From assembly GCF_030269125.1 (NCBI RefSeq), contig NZ_BSSM01000004.1:434001-498000 (forward strand): 64,000 bases of DNA, written 5' to 3'. The notes under the pieces were generated by a model. That model worked only from the letters and a program-made list of their open reading frames with translations. It did not search any database and was not told the origin of the DNA. This stretch comes from Streptomyces hygroscopicus subsp. hygroscopicus (GTDB lineage: Bacteria > Actinomycetota > Actinomycetes > Streptomycetales > Streptomycetaceae). The position numbers and the translations under genes were made by a program. Below are positions 1 through 8,618 of the stretch, in pieces (the stretch's first letter is position 1; every line of letters starts with the position of its first letter).

Positions 1-744
1 GACGGCGGCTCCGATCAGGACGGCGCTGATCGGCTCGATGGTGTCGATGAGGGGAAGGCTGATCGCCAGCGATCCTGCCTGGAAGGAGCTCTGTGCCAGG
101 AGCAGACCCGCTCCGCCGACGAGGATCAGCGCGTACGGCTCCCAGTGGCCCAGTGCGGCCGGGCCCCGGTCCCGGAAGAGGCCTGCCGCGCTCTTCGTCA
201 GCGCGTCCAGCAGGGCGAACAGCAGCCCGGCGGCGGCCGCGTACACACCCGCGCGCACCCGGCCGGAGGCCCGGAGCCCGACGGGCACGAGCACGGTGAT
301 ACAAGCCGCGACGACCGCCACGAGCGGCAGCCAGTCCCCCAAGCCGGGCCGGCCTTCGCCCGCGGAGTAGGGCAGCACGGCGAGGAAGGCGGCCACGCCG
401 CCGGCGGTGCACACCGCGCCCGTCACGTCCCTCCGGGTGAGAGTCCTGCGGCGGCGCCGGGCGATCAGCGGCAGGGCGAAGAGGAGATCCGTCGAGGCCA
501 ACGGCAGTACCAGCACCAGGGGGCCGAAGGCGAGTGCCGCGCCCTGGACGACGAAGGAGAAGGCCGACAGGGCGATGCCGGCCAGCCACCGCGGCCGGCG
601 GGCCAGAGTCCGGATCAGCTCCGGTCGAAGGGACTCCTTCTCGGGTACGGTCGCGGCGGCCTCCTGCTGCAGTACGGCCGCCACGGCGAAACAGCAGGCC
701 GCCAGGAGTGCGGCCGGTACGGCAACGGCGATGGCCATGATCAC
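1..744 (-). CDS. DMT-type (EamA-like) membrane transporter, C-terminus outside window
   Basis: The reverse strand is open from the window edge to a GTG/ATG start pair (GTG at 744, ATG at 738), giving at least 246 residues. The product is almost entirely hydrophobic: it opens MAIAVAVPAALLAACCFAVA and continues with about eight further candidate helices. One short cytoplasmic basic loop contains RRRRRTLTRRD. Alternating helices and short loops, with a repeat-like second half, fit drug/metabolite-transporter family permeases of about 280-300 residues. Substrate cannot be read. The 3' end lies before base 1, so it is partial only because of the window cut. It appears to be a single gene; no partner is visible upstream. 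Confidence 0.7.
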   Translation of the reverse strand, partial: MIMAIAVAVPAALLAACCFAVAAVLQQEAAATVPEKESLRPELIRTLARRPRWLAGIALSAFSFVVQGAALAFGPLVLVLPLASTDLLFALPLIARRRRRTLTRRDVTGAVCTAGGVAAFLAVLPYSAGEGRPGLGDWLPLVAVVAACITVLVPVGLRASGRVRAGVYAAAAGLLFALLDALTKSAAGLFRDRGPAALGHWEPYALILVGGAGLLLAQSSFQAGSLAISLPLIDTIEPISAVLIGAAV

Positions 745-1418
745 AGGATGCTCGCCGACCGACGAAGCCGCACACCAGCGGGAGCGGACATGCGGGCGAG
801 CGTCCCGCAACCGTGCCGGGCCGGTGATCGGTGTGGTGTGGAGCAGGCGGTTCATGGCCGGGAGGGAGACGAGGGCGGGTTGTCCGGCTGCATGGGCGAA
901 GACGCCGCCGGTGGCCCCCGGTTGGTGACCGTGCCGAGGTGCCGTGCGGAGTGGCGCGGGGAGCCGCCTGACAGGCAGGAAGCCGCGACGGTGACGCGAC
1001 CAGGTTCACCGCTGCCGTGCGTGGCTCGGGCAGGCTCGCGCCCGTGCAGCGTTCCCGGGTGAACAGCCGGCCGGAGCGGAGCCCGCGACGAGCGGCACCG
1101 GGACGAGCGGGAGGCGCAGGGCGAGGGCGGCAGTGCGCCGGGGGCGGGATGGACCGCCGGCACCGCCCGTGACGGCACCCGCGGCCGGCAGGACGTGGAT
1201 CAGCGGATGGCGGAACTGACGCGGAACCCGCCACAGCAGGCCACCACCGGCCGCCAGGGGAAGCGCATCGGCCCGAACCGCTCAAGCCGCGGCGCCGTCT
1301 CCGGCGGGCTCGGCCGACCTCGGCGCCGGCGGCCCGCAGCGGTGCTCCCTCACGGGCCGCCGGCGCGTGGTGCGCGTTCGCCGTACCGCCGGAGGTCTGT
1401 CCAGGCGCCCTGGCAGTC
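745..1418. other. Gene-poor stretch
   Basis: About 670 bases between the start of the DMT transporter and the end of the stress protein gene. Open frames exist on both strands, as expected at this GC content, but their translations are Arg/Pro/Gly-rich with no recognisable domain. I see no RNA gene, repeat or clear terminator. Confidence 0.4.
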
Positions 1419-2306
1419 TCATCGCCGGTCCCCGGAACCCCGGACGACCGTGACCGGACAGTGCGCGTGGTGCAGAACCGCCTGACTGACCGAGCCGAGG
1501 AGCAGGCCGGTGAACCCGCCGCGCCCCCGCGCCCCGACGACAAGCACTCCGGCTTTCGCACTCGCCCCGATCAGCGCCTCGCGGGCGCCACCCCTCACCA
1601 CCGTTTCCACGACCGGGACATCCGGGTACCGCTCCCGCCGGCCGGCGACCGCTTCCGCCAGCAGGCGCCTTTCGCCGTCAGCCAGCATGCCCGGAGCCAG
1701 TGCGTAGGGCTCCGACGGATCGGGTGACGGGGGAACCGGCACGCTCCACGGCGTCCACGCGTGCAGGGCCTCGACGCCGGTGCCGCGCAGGGCGGCCTCC
1801 GCGAACGCGAACTCCACGGCGGCGTCAGCGGCCGGTGAGCCGTCGACGCCGAGCAGGACCGGGCCCGTGCCGTCGGCACGGTCACGCACCACCAGAACCG
1901 GGCAGCGCCCGTGTGCGGCCAGATGGACCGCAGTCGACCCCAGCATCACCCCCGCGAAGCCTCCCAGCCCCCGACTGCCGACCACCACCAGCGCCGCCGT
2001 GCGCGACTGGGCCTCCAGGACCGTCAGCGGCCCACCCGCCACCACCGAGTCACCGACCTCGACGCCAGGGGCCACAGAACGGGCGTGCTCCACCGCCTCG
2101 GTCACCACACGTGCGGCCACCTCCCGCAACGCCTCCTCGGCCGTCGCCGCCGACCAGGGACCGAGCGGCGCGTGCACGGCGGGCCAGAAGAACGCGTGCA
2201 CCACCTTCAACCCGCACCCGCGAAGCCGCGCCTCACGCGCCGCTACCGCCACGGCCTCCAGGCTCGACGGCGATCCGTCGACCCCGACCACGACGGGCGG
2301 ACTCAT
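1419..2306 (-). CDS. Universal stress protein with two tandem UspA domains
   Basis: 295 residues starting MSPPVVVGVDGSP. Two UspA domains lie in tandem, at roughly residues 3-145 and 150-290. Each has the ATP-binding pattern G-2x-G-9x-G(S/T): GSRGLGGFAGVMLGST in the first and GARGRGGFTGLLLGSV in the second. Each begins with a VGVDGSP-like strand, so both are predicted to bind nucleotide. Double-domain Usps of this length are common in Streptomyces and take part in stress and dormancy responses; the precise role is unknown. The frame runs open further upstream, but the extra residues are Arg/Pro-rich, so the start before the first conserved strand was chosen. It is divergent from the lipoprotein gene at 2731. 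Confidence 0.9.
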   Translation of the reverse strand: MSPPVVVGVDGSPSSLEAVAVAAREARLRGCGLKVVHAFFWPAVHAPLGPWSAATAEEALREVAARVVTEAVEHARSVAPGVEVGDSVVAGGPLTVLEAQSRTAALVVVGSRGLGGFAGVMLGSTAVHLAAHGRCPVLVVRDRADGTGPVLLGVDGSPAADAAVEFAFAEAALRGTGVEALHAWTPWSVPVPPSPDPSEPYALAPGMLADGERRLLAEAVAGRRERYPDVPVVETVVRGGAREALIGASAKAGVLVVGARGRGGFTGLLLGSVSQAVLHHAHCPVTVVRGSGDRR

Positions 2307-2724
2307 GGCCAGGTCCTCGGCCACCGGCGCGTCGCGCGCGCCGGACATCGGCGACGGTCGGCCCGTGCGGGGCCCCTGAGCCCGTCGGAAAGGAGACACC
2401 GAGGCCGCACGGCCCGGGGCTTGGTACTCATCATCGGCAGAGCCCTCCTCACATCCCACTGTCTCCCAGGATCCGGCGACGGTCCTGCGCACGGGGAACG
2501 GGTACGGGGTGTGCGGGCGACGGCATGGCGTGCAAGCCCTGTTCACGGAGCGCGCGATCGAGGACTGTGCCGCACGCCGGCCCTCGCCCGATCGCCCGCT
2601 GTGTTTGCGTCGGACGAACACCCACGGTGACACTCTTGGTGCAGCGAGCGACCGTGATCGAGGATGCCGATGATGGTACGAACCTGGCTGCGGCAGCACC
2701 CGAGGCATCGAACTGCCAGAAGGG
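2307..2724. other. Divergent intergenic region
   Basis: This 418-base region separates the stress protein (leftward) and lipoprotein (rightward) genes and must hold both promoters. I could not identify a convincing -35/-10 pair or an operator, and no coding frame in it shows a recognisable protein. Confidence 0.35.
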
Positions 2725-2730
2725 ATGATC

Positions 2731-4365
2731 ATGGGCCACGTCGCGCCGAGGGTCTGGTATTCGCTGATGTGCGGGATGCTGCTCGCCACGACCGGGTGTG
2801 GCCAGTACCGGCCCGGTGCGGGGGAGGGCGCGTCCCGTGACGCGGTCACCACCGGGCTGGTCGCCGACCTGCGAAAGAGCGGGTTCCAGGTCAATCCCGG
2901 ATACGCGAGGCTGTACACCCAGCAGGACTGCAAGGACTTCACGTACCCGCGGATGAGGAACTGCTACGCGAACAACCCCGCGGCCCCGTACGTGACGCCC
3001 GTCGTCAAGACCTGGCCGGACGAGTACGTGGATCCCGCCATGGTGAACGCCTTCGGCTCCCTGCGGCCCGGCTACACCTCCACCTACCGACTCGATCCGC
3101 GGGACGCGGTGGTGATGTACGGCAAGATGCCCCCGCCTGGTCGCTACATGGGGCTGCAGACGTGGGAATTCAGCCAGCACGGTCACTGGAAGACCAGTGA
3201 CCACCGCAAGTGGGAGCAGAAGCCCGATCTGCCCGTGCCCCTGCAGTACCTCTTCGACACCATCCCACCCGACGACCCGCGGTCGGAGCGGACCCAGAGC
3301 GCGTCCGCGCTCGGAGACATCGTCAACAACGTCGTCATGGAACGGCAGTCCGGTTACTCCTTCGACAAGAACCGGTACTTCGTCATCACCCCCAGCGCCA
3401 CCACCGACCGCGCCGTACGCCGGGCCCTGCGAGCGCAAGGCGTTCCCGACAAGGACATCTTCACCGAGCGGATCCCCGCCCGCGACGACCTCGGCCCGAT
3501 CGGCCCGCTCGGCATGGGCAAGAACGCCATCGACTTCCTCACCACGCTCCGGTACGCCGTCCCCGACTCGGACCAGCAGCGGGCCGCGGACAACTGGCGG
3601 AGTGATCCTCCACTGACGGTGATGCGCGTACGTGCCCCCGCCTCCCTGGGCCCCGTCCAGCGCTACGCGTCACTGACCTTCGCGAAGCGAACCGCGAACA
3701 ACGAGGCGCACCTCGCGGATGACATGCGCAACCTGGTCGCGGCGGTATGCGACCGTGTCAGCACCGCGGCACACCTGCACACCCGCGACTGCGGGCAGCG
3801 CCTGTCGGCATCCACCCTGCTCCCCGACCTGGTACGTGACTTCGGGTGGACCGGACCGTACTGCCGCAAGATCAATATGAACTGCCTGGGCGACCAGCAG
3901 GACGCGGCCTACTTCCTCTCCCGGCCGCTGCCGCTCGACTCCGGGCAGGTCTACGCGGTGGTCGACACCCTCGCCACCGAGACCGGCAACGCCACGTACA
4001 CCGCCCTGTCCGTCAACGACGCCTCGCTGATGGCCGGCGTGGCGAACGTCCTGGACGTCGGTCTCAAGGGTTCCGCGGAGGGCTACGCGAAAACGGTCGC
4101 GCACAGCGACAAGTTCTTCGTGCACTATTTCAGCCGGGACTGTTCGGTGCTGCGGGGCCTGCCCGACCGGGCGAGGAACTGCACCGAGATCACCACCGGC
4201 ATGCTGCCGTCACGCGCGAGCAGCGCCGCGGAGGGCGACCCCGCTCTGCACGGCATGTTCATGGCCTCGCTGCGTGACTACGTCAAGCCGGGAACGGAAC
4301 GCGGACCCGACTCCACCAAGCTCCTGACACCGAGGATCCTCACGTTCACCCAGTCGGCGAAGTAG
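2731..4365 (+). CDS. Secreted lipoprotein of unknown function, about 544 residues
   Basis: The N-terminus has a short hydrophobic signal, WYSLMCGMLLATTGCGQY, with a lipobox-like cysteine (TTGC; the -3 position is Thr rather than Leu, so the lipobox is not ideal). The mature part is long, hydrophilic and contains several cysteines that could form disulfides outside the cell. No catalytic motif or domain that I recognise is present. Two in-frame starts exist. ATG 2725 sits directly against the AGAAGGG Shine-Dalgarno sequence, whereas ATG 2731 has normal spacing of about 6, so 2731 is chosen. It seems monocistronic. Function is unassigned. Confidence 0.8.
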   Translation: MGHVAPRVWYSLMCGMLLATTGCGQYRPGAGEGASRDAVTTGLVADLRKSGFQVNPGYARLYTQQDCKDFTYPRMRNCYANNPAAPYVTPVVKTWPDEYVDPAMVNAFGSLRPGYTSTYRLDPRDAVVMYGKMPPPGRYMGLQTWEFSQHGHWKTSDHRKWEQKPDLPVPLQYLFDTIPPDDPRSERTQSASALGDIVNNVVMERQSGYSFDKNRYFVITPSATTDRAVRRALRAQGVPDKDIFTERIPARDDLGPIGPLGMGKNAIDFLTTLRYAVPDSDQQRAADNWRSDPPLTVMRVRAPASLGPVQRYASLTFAKRTANNEAHLADDMRNLVAAVCDRVSTAAHLHTRDCGQRLSASTLLPDLVRDFGWTGPYCRKINMNCLGDQQDAAYFLSRPLPLDSGQVYAVVDTLATETGNATYTALSVNDASLMAGVANVLDVGLKGSAEGYAKTVAHSDKFFVHYFSRDCSVLRGLPDRARNCTEITTGMLPSRASSAAEGDPALHGMFMASLRDYVKPGTERGPDSTKLLTPRILTFTQSAK

Positions 4366-4723
4366 CCCGCCGAGATTCCGCCTGCTGAGGCTGCCGTCGA
4401 TCCGCAACACCCCGGCAGGACATGGGGCTTCGGCCGGAGACCGGCGGCTGCCCGCGGGTCGGTGGGGTCGAGGGTGAGGGTGGCGGGAGAGGCGCTCGAA
4501 GGCGGCCTGCCCGCCGCCACCGCAGTGGCCCTTCGACGTTGTGCGCCTCGCTTTCCGTCCTGTTCGGGACCCGCCGACTGGGGGCGCCGAGGGAACGAGT
4601 ACGTACTTCTGCCGGTGTTTCTGCATGGTCTGCCCCTCCGTGTCCGTGATCAGCTTGCCGAGGCGGTGAGGAGGCCGGTCCTCTCTCCTCACCGATGGGA
4701 TCACGCGGCAAAGGAGCAAGCGG
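4366..4723. other. Intergenic region
   Basis: About 360 bases between two rightward genes for secreted products. The last 20 bases carry the AAAGGAG ribosome binding site of the next gene. No other feature could be supported. Confidence 0.35.
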
Positions 4724-5155
4724 ATGCGCACACTCAAGAGCGTCGTCACGACCGTCACCGCCCTGGCGGCCTTCGCGGGGGTGGGTGCCGCGGCCGCGCC
4801 GGCCCAGGCGCTGTCCACCTGCAAGGACAAGGGCCACCAGTACATCTGCGAGTACGGCGTGACGGTGACGCGTTTCGCCGACGGGACGAAGCAGGAGTTC
4901 GTCGTCGGCACCGACCACGCCGTGTGGACGAACTGGAGCCACACCGACGGGTCCTGGAACGGCTGGCTGTCCATGGAGGGCTGGGTCCAGAGCCAGGTCA
5001 AAGTCGAATATCTGGGCGGCAGCCTCACGCACTTCGCCATCGCGGCCATCGGTAAGGACGGCAACTACTGGTTCCGTATGCGCTGGGACAACGGCCAGTG
5101 GACCAACTGGCAGGTCAGCTGCACCGTCGACCCCAACGGCCCCTACTGCCCGTGA
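4724..5155 (+). CDS. Small secreted protein with tryptophan-rich repeats
   Basis: 143 residues. A classical Sec signal peptide (MRTLKS followed by a hydrophobic Ala-rich helix, cleavage near APAQA-LS) precedes a mature domain of about 110 residues. Repeated W-x-x-W elements (WTNWSHTDGSWNGW, then WDNGQWTNWQ) resemble the blades of PLL/tachylectin-like beta-propeller carbohydrate-binding proteins, but there are too few copies for a full propeller. Four cysteines, two at each end of the mature protein, could form disulfides. AAAGGAG lies 7 bases before ATG. Likely exported; a sugar or cell-surface binding role is inferred only from the repeats. Confidence 0.8.
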   Translation: MRTLKSVVTTVTALAAFAGVGAAAAPAQALSTCKDKGHQYICEYGVTVTRFADGTKQEFVVGTDHAVWTNWSHTDGSWNGWLSMEGWVQSQVKVEYLGGSLTHFAIAAIGKDGNYWFRMRWDNGQWTNWQVSCTVDPNGPYCP

Positions 5156-5159
5156 CGGC

Positions 5160-5830
5160 ACGTTGCCTGTGTCCGAAGTCCTGGCGCCCTGCGCCCGGTG
5201 ACCGGGCAGGTGCCGGCACAGCGGCGCGTTGACGGTGCCGAAGGCGCGCTCCACGATGCCTTCGGTTGCGGGGCGGTGGGGCGGAGTGGGCTGGACGCCG
5301 ATGCCGAGGGTCTCGCAGGCGGGGTGAACGCCGCGGACGGACAGACCTCGCCCCGGTCCACGACGATCGTCTCGGGCACCACCACTGGCCGGGCCGCCGC
5401 GCCCCCGAGTCGTTCGTCCAAGGGTCAGCAGCCGCCGCGGCGCTGGGAGTTGGGCGTATGGCAGGTGGGGCGGCCCGGGTACGGGGACGGCCCTCTCCGC
5501 CGGCAGCGGGACCGCATCCACGGCCTTGGTGTCGCAGTGCCGGCGGGGCGGTGGGGGTGGTCGGCGGGGCCGGGCGAGCACGTTCATCGGCGCGCCCGCC
5601 GGGGCCGGGACGGCGGGTGGTGCGGGAGTCGACCAGGCCCCACAGCCCTGCTCGCGGCAGGCCAGGAGCATGCGCTGCACGCAGGTGCGCGAGATCGGCC
5701 CGAACCCGATCGCGGTCGGCCCGCGGCCTTGGCCTCCCTGGGACTGGCCCCGACCGGGGAGGCGGACGGCACTCCTGTGTACGCGAACCGCCCCTCAGAG
5801 GCCGTTCTCGTTCCCACCCCCTGTGACGTA
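5160..5830 (-). pseudogene. Decayed rve/Mu-type transposase (integrase core)
   Basis: Pieces of one transposase are scattered over reverse-strand frames. Near 5645-5620 one frame reads LWGLVDSR, typical of the linker before the catalytic core. Near 5533 another reads DTKAVDAV, then HLPYAQLPAPRRLL. Near 5420-5340 a different frame gives RPVVVPETIVVDRGEV, an integrase-core strand with its Asp. From about 5326 the former frame resumes with ACETLGIGVQP, ATEGIVERAFGTVNA (the catalytic Glu region) and LCRHLPGH at about 5200. The order matches the rve-domain transposases common in Streptomyces, with at least two frameshifts and lost ends. No intact terminal repeats were seen. Confidence 0.7.
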
Positions 5831-6071
5831 TTCGCAGGTCAGGCATGAAGCACCTGCTGCCGCGGGAGTCTCGGCCTGTCGGCGGGCGTGACGGGTCCGT
5901 GGCGCGGCCGTCCCCACTGGCGTGGCATGTCCCGGCGGAGGGTGCCGGGGCCGGCTGCGGTACGCGACGCGACGATGCCACGCCGCCGGACGGTGCAGCG
6001 GCGCCGGGCCGGGTGCCGTCCCGCTGTGGAACGATCGGTGACGACAGGTGTCCACAGGGGAGAAGGACTGC

Positions 6072-6986
6072 ATGAGCGGGCGACGAGATGCTGACGGCAA
6101 GGTTTCCACCACGGGGCACGAGCACGGAAAAGGGGCCGGGGAGACCGTTGCCGATCGGCTGCGCAGCGCCCAGCGCGTCCTGTCCCCGGCCGAGCGAAAG
6201 ATCGCACGGGCGCTGATGGCCCGTTATCCTGCGGCCGGGCTGGAGTCGACGCACGGCCTGGCGGCACGGGCAGGGGTGAGCGCGCCGACGGTGGTGCGCT
6301 TCGTGAGCAGGCTGGGGTTCAGCGGGTACGGGGAGTTCCAGCAGGCCTTGCGGGACGAGGTACAGGCCCGCCGGGCGTCACCGCTGACCTTGGCGCCGGT
6401 GATAACCGACGCGTCCCACACCGGTGAACTGTCCGAGGCGGCCGCCGAGGTGGGCCGCGTCGCGCTGCACCAGACGTTCGCGGCCCTGCCCGAGAAGGAC
6501 TTCGAGCAGGCCGCTGCTCTGCTGGGCGATCCCACCCTCAGGATCACCGGTTTCGGCGGCCGGTTCACCCACACGCTGGTGCAGTACTTCATCCTCCACC
6601 TCCGGCTGATGCGTCCCGGCGTCGACATGTACGCCCAGCCGCCGCACCGCGATGCCGGATTCCTGGTGGACGTGGGGCCGCAGTATGTGTGCGTGGTGTT
6701 CGACCTGCGGCGCTATCAGCGCGACACCGTGGAGCTGGCCAGGCTCGCCCATGAGCGCGGGGCCCGGATCGTCTTGTTCACCGACCCCTGGCTGTCGCCG
6801 ATCGCCGAGTTCGCGGACGTGGTGCTCACAGCGCGGGTCGAGGCCCCCGGCTCCTGGGACAGCATCGTGGCTCACACGGCGTTGGTCGAGGCGCTGGTCG
6901 CCGCGGTCCACGCTCGGCTGGGCCCGGCGGCCGACCGCCGGATGCGAGAGGCCGACGAAGCGGCGGAGGGCCTGACCACCGACTGA
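6072..6986 (+). CDS. RpiR/MurR-family transcriptional regulator with SIS domain
   Basis: 304 residues. Residues about 25-100 form the RpiR-type helix-turn-helix (VADRLRSAQRVLSPAERKIA, then TVVRFVSRLGFSGYGEFQ). Residues about 125-255 form a sugar isomerase (SIS) fold, including ITGFGGRFTH and ARIVLFTDPWLSP. Regulators of this type sense small ligands, often phosphosugars or amino compounds. GGGAGAAGGA precedes ATG 6072 with a 4-base gap, so the upstream ATG at 6048 was not used. It sits directly before, and co-oriented with, the permease-ligase-hydrolase operon and is its likely controller. A GAAA-N6-TTTC dyad lies just past its stop. Confidence 0.9.
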   Translation: MSGRRDADGKVSTTGHEHGKGAGETVADRLRSAQRVLSPAERKIARALMARYPAAGLESTHGLAARAGVSAPTVVRFVSRLGFSGYGEFQQALRDEVQARRASPLTLAPVITDASHTGELSEAAAEVGRVALHQTFAALPEKDFEQAAALLGDPTLRITGFGGRFTHTLVQYFILHLRLMRPGVDMYAQPPHRDAGFLVDVGPQYVCVVFDLRRYQRDTVELARLAHERGARIVLFTDPWLSPIAEFADVVLTARVEAPGSWDSIVAHTALVEALVAAVHARLGPAADRRMREADEAAEGLTTD

Positions 6987-6989
6987 TGT

Positions 6990-7003
6990 GAAATGCTTGT
7001 TTC
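6990..7003. promoter_or_regulatory. Candidate RpiR operator dyad
   Basis: GAAATGCTTGTTTC is a GAAA-N6-TTTC inverted repeat located 15 bases before a TTGACG -35-like hexamer (7018-7023). Position and symmetry make it a candidate site for the regulator encoded immediately upstream; this is inference. Confidence 0.35.
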
Positions 7004-7017
7004 GTCTTTCCCAGGCG

Positions 7018-7046
7018 TTGACGCGGATGATGGAACGGTTATTTCA
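7018..7046 (+). promoter_or_regulatory. Candidate promoter of the permease-ligase operon
   Basis: TTGACG at 7018 is followed after 16-17 bases by TATTTC/ATTTCA, a plausible but weak -10. If used, transcription would begin near 7053. That leaves almost no leader for ATG 7061 and supports the GTG 7097 start of the permease. Confidence 0.35.
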
Positions 7047-7096
7047 TACCGGGGTCCGGGATGCACACAGCAGCCCAGTCCCCTTCGGAGCGCCTC

Positions 7097-8548
7097 GTGG
7101 CAGATCACCACCGCACCCCGCGCAAACTACGTCTGTGGGAGGCCGTCGCCCTTTCCGTCGGCATGATGGGCCCCACTCTCGCCATGGGCCTCAACGGAGC
7201 CGGGGTCGCCAGCGCAGTGGGGCCCGCCGTGCCGCTCGTCTTCCTGCTCGGCCTGCTCGGGGTCGCGCTGGTCGGCTACGGCTTCTGGCGGCTCACCCGC
7301 TACTTCAACCACGCCGGCTCGGTGTACGCGCTCGCCGGAATCACGATCGGACTGCGGGCGGGGTTCTTCGGTGGATTCGCCCTGCTGGGGACCTATATTT
7401 CGTTCCTCACCTGCACCCTCGCGGCCACCAGCGTCTTCCTGCACGCTTTCCTGCGGTCGCTCGGTCTGCACTCGACCGGCCCGTGGGTCGTCACCGCACT
7501 GGTCGCCGCCTTCGGTGTGACCGCCCTCAACTCACGCGACACCCGGCTGACCGCACGCACACTGCTTGTCGTGGAGGGCGTCGGCATCCTCGCGATGCTG
7601 CTGCTCACCCTCGTCATCCTGGGGCGCACCGCCACCGGAACGGCGCCCCGGCACCAGACCCTCGACCTGTCGGCCTTCTCGCCGCACGGCGCCGGTTTCG
7701 GCACGATCATGGCCGCCACCGTCTTCGCCTTCCTGTCCTGGGCCGGCTTCGAGGCATGCGCCTCACTCGGAGAGGAGACGGACAACCCCCGGCGCAACAT
7801 CCCGAGAGCATTGGCCGGAAGCGTGATACTCACCGGGTTCCTGTACGTACTCGTCATGTACGCCCAGACCGTCGGTTTCGGCACGGACAAGCAGGGTGTC
7901 ACCGCGTTCGGTCGGTCCGAGTCCGCCCTGTCCACGCTGTCGGGGCAGTACATCGGAACCTGGTTCGGTCTCGTCGTGGCCTTCACCGCGGTCGCGTCGG
8001 CGTTCGCCTCCGCGCTGTCGTCCTCCGCCGGGGCCGCGCGCATGGTGTACGCCCTGGCCAGGGACGGCTTCGGGCCGAAGGCCCTCGCACACACCCATCC
8101 GCGCACCGGTGCTCCGACCACCGCGCTGCGTTTCACCGGGGCGGTGTCCGCGGTGCTGTGCACCGTGATGTTCGCCGTCGGCACCGCCGCCTTCGACATC
8201 TACTACTGGTACGCCACCCTCGGAGTGCTCTGCGTGCTCGTGGTGTACGCCGTCGCAGGCGGCGGGGTCATCGCCTTCATCCTGTCCGGCGGCGGCCGCA
8301 TACGCCGATGGGAGCTGGTACTCCCGCTCACGGGCATCTGCTACCTGGCCTTCGTCTTCTTCAAGCAGTCCACCGGCCAGACCGCGCCCTACACGTACTT
8401 CCCCTGGATAGCGGGGGCCTGGTGTCTGGCCGGCGGCCTTGTCGTGCTGCTCGCCCCGGCGCTCACCCGGCGGATCGGTGATCGTCTCGTCAAGGAGACG
8501 CAGGCCACCGCCGACCCGGTTCCCGATGTCGCAGCGGCCGCCTCTTAG
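7097..8548 (+). CDS. APC-superfamily amino acid/amine permease
   Basis: 483 residues with about 12 hydrophobic helices. The first helix has the family pattern LWEAVALSVGMMGPTLAM, and a later one has FAFLSWAGFEACASLGEE, the conserved helix 6 region of APC permeases. It should import an amino acid, polyamine or related amine across the plasma membrane. GTG 7097 is chosen because GGAG ends 6 bases before it; ATG 7061 is in frame but lacks a good ribosome binding site and lies too close to the putative promoter. It is followed 70 bases later by the glutamine-synthetase-like gene, so the imported compound is probably the substrate of that ligase. Specificity cannot be read. Confidence 0.88.
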   Translation: MADHHRTPRKLRLWEAVALSVGMMGPTLAMGLNGAGVASAVGPAVPLVFLLGLLGVALVGYGFWRLTRYFNHAGSVYALAGITIGLRAGFFGGFALLGTYISFLTCTLAATSVFLHAFLRSLGLHSTGPWVVTALVAAFGVTALNSRDTRLTARTLLVVEGVGILAMLLLTLVILGRTATGTAPRHQTLDLSAFSPHGAGFGTIMAATVFAFLSWAGFEACASLGEETDNPRRNIPRALAGSVILTGFLYVLVMYAQTVGFGTDKQGVTAFGRSESALSTLSGQYIGTWFGLVVAFTAVASAFASALSSSAGAARMVYALARDGFGPKALAHTHPRTGAPTTALRFTGAVSAVLCTVMFAVGTAAFDIYYWYATLGVLCVLVVYAVAGGGVIAFILSGGGRIRRWELVLPLTGICYLAFVFFKQSTGQTAPYTYFPWIAGAWCLAGGLVVLLAPALTRRIGDRLVKETQATADPVPDVAAAAS

Positions 8549-8618
8549 TTCCCACGGCACGTGCGTCGCCCGCCTCACGGCATCTCGTACCGCCCCTTCC
8601 ACAGTCCAGGAGAACCCA

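Noticed and set aside
145..1062. A 305-codon rightward open frame
   Set aside because: It is antisense to the DMT transporter; its translation is Arg/Gly/Asp-rich without any domain, an effect of high GC.
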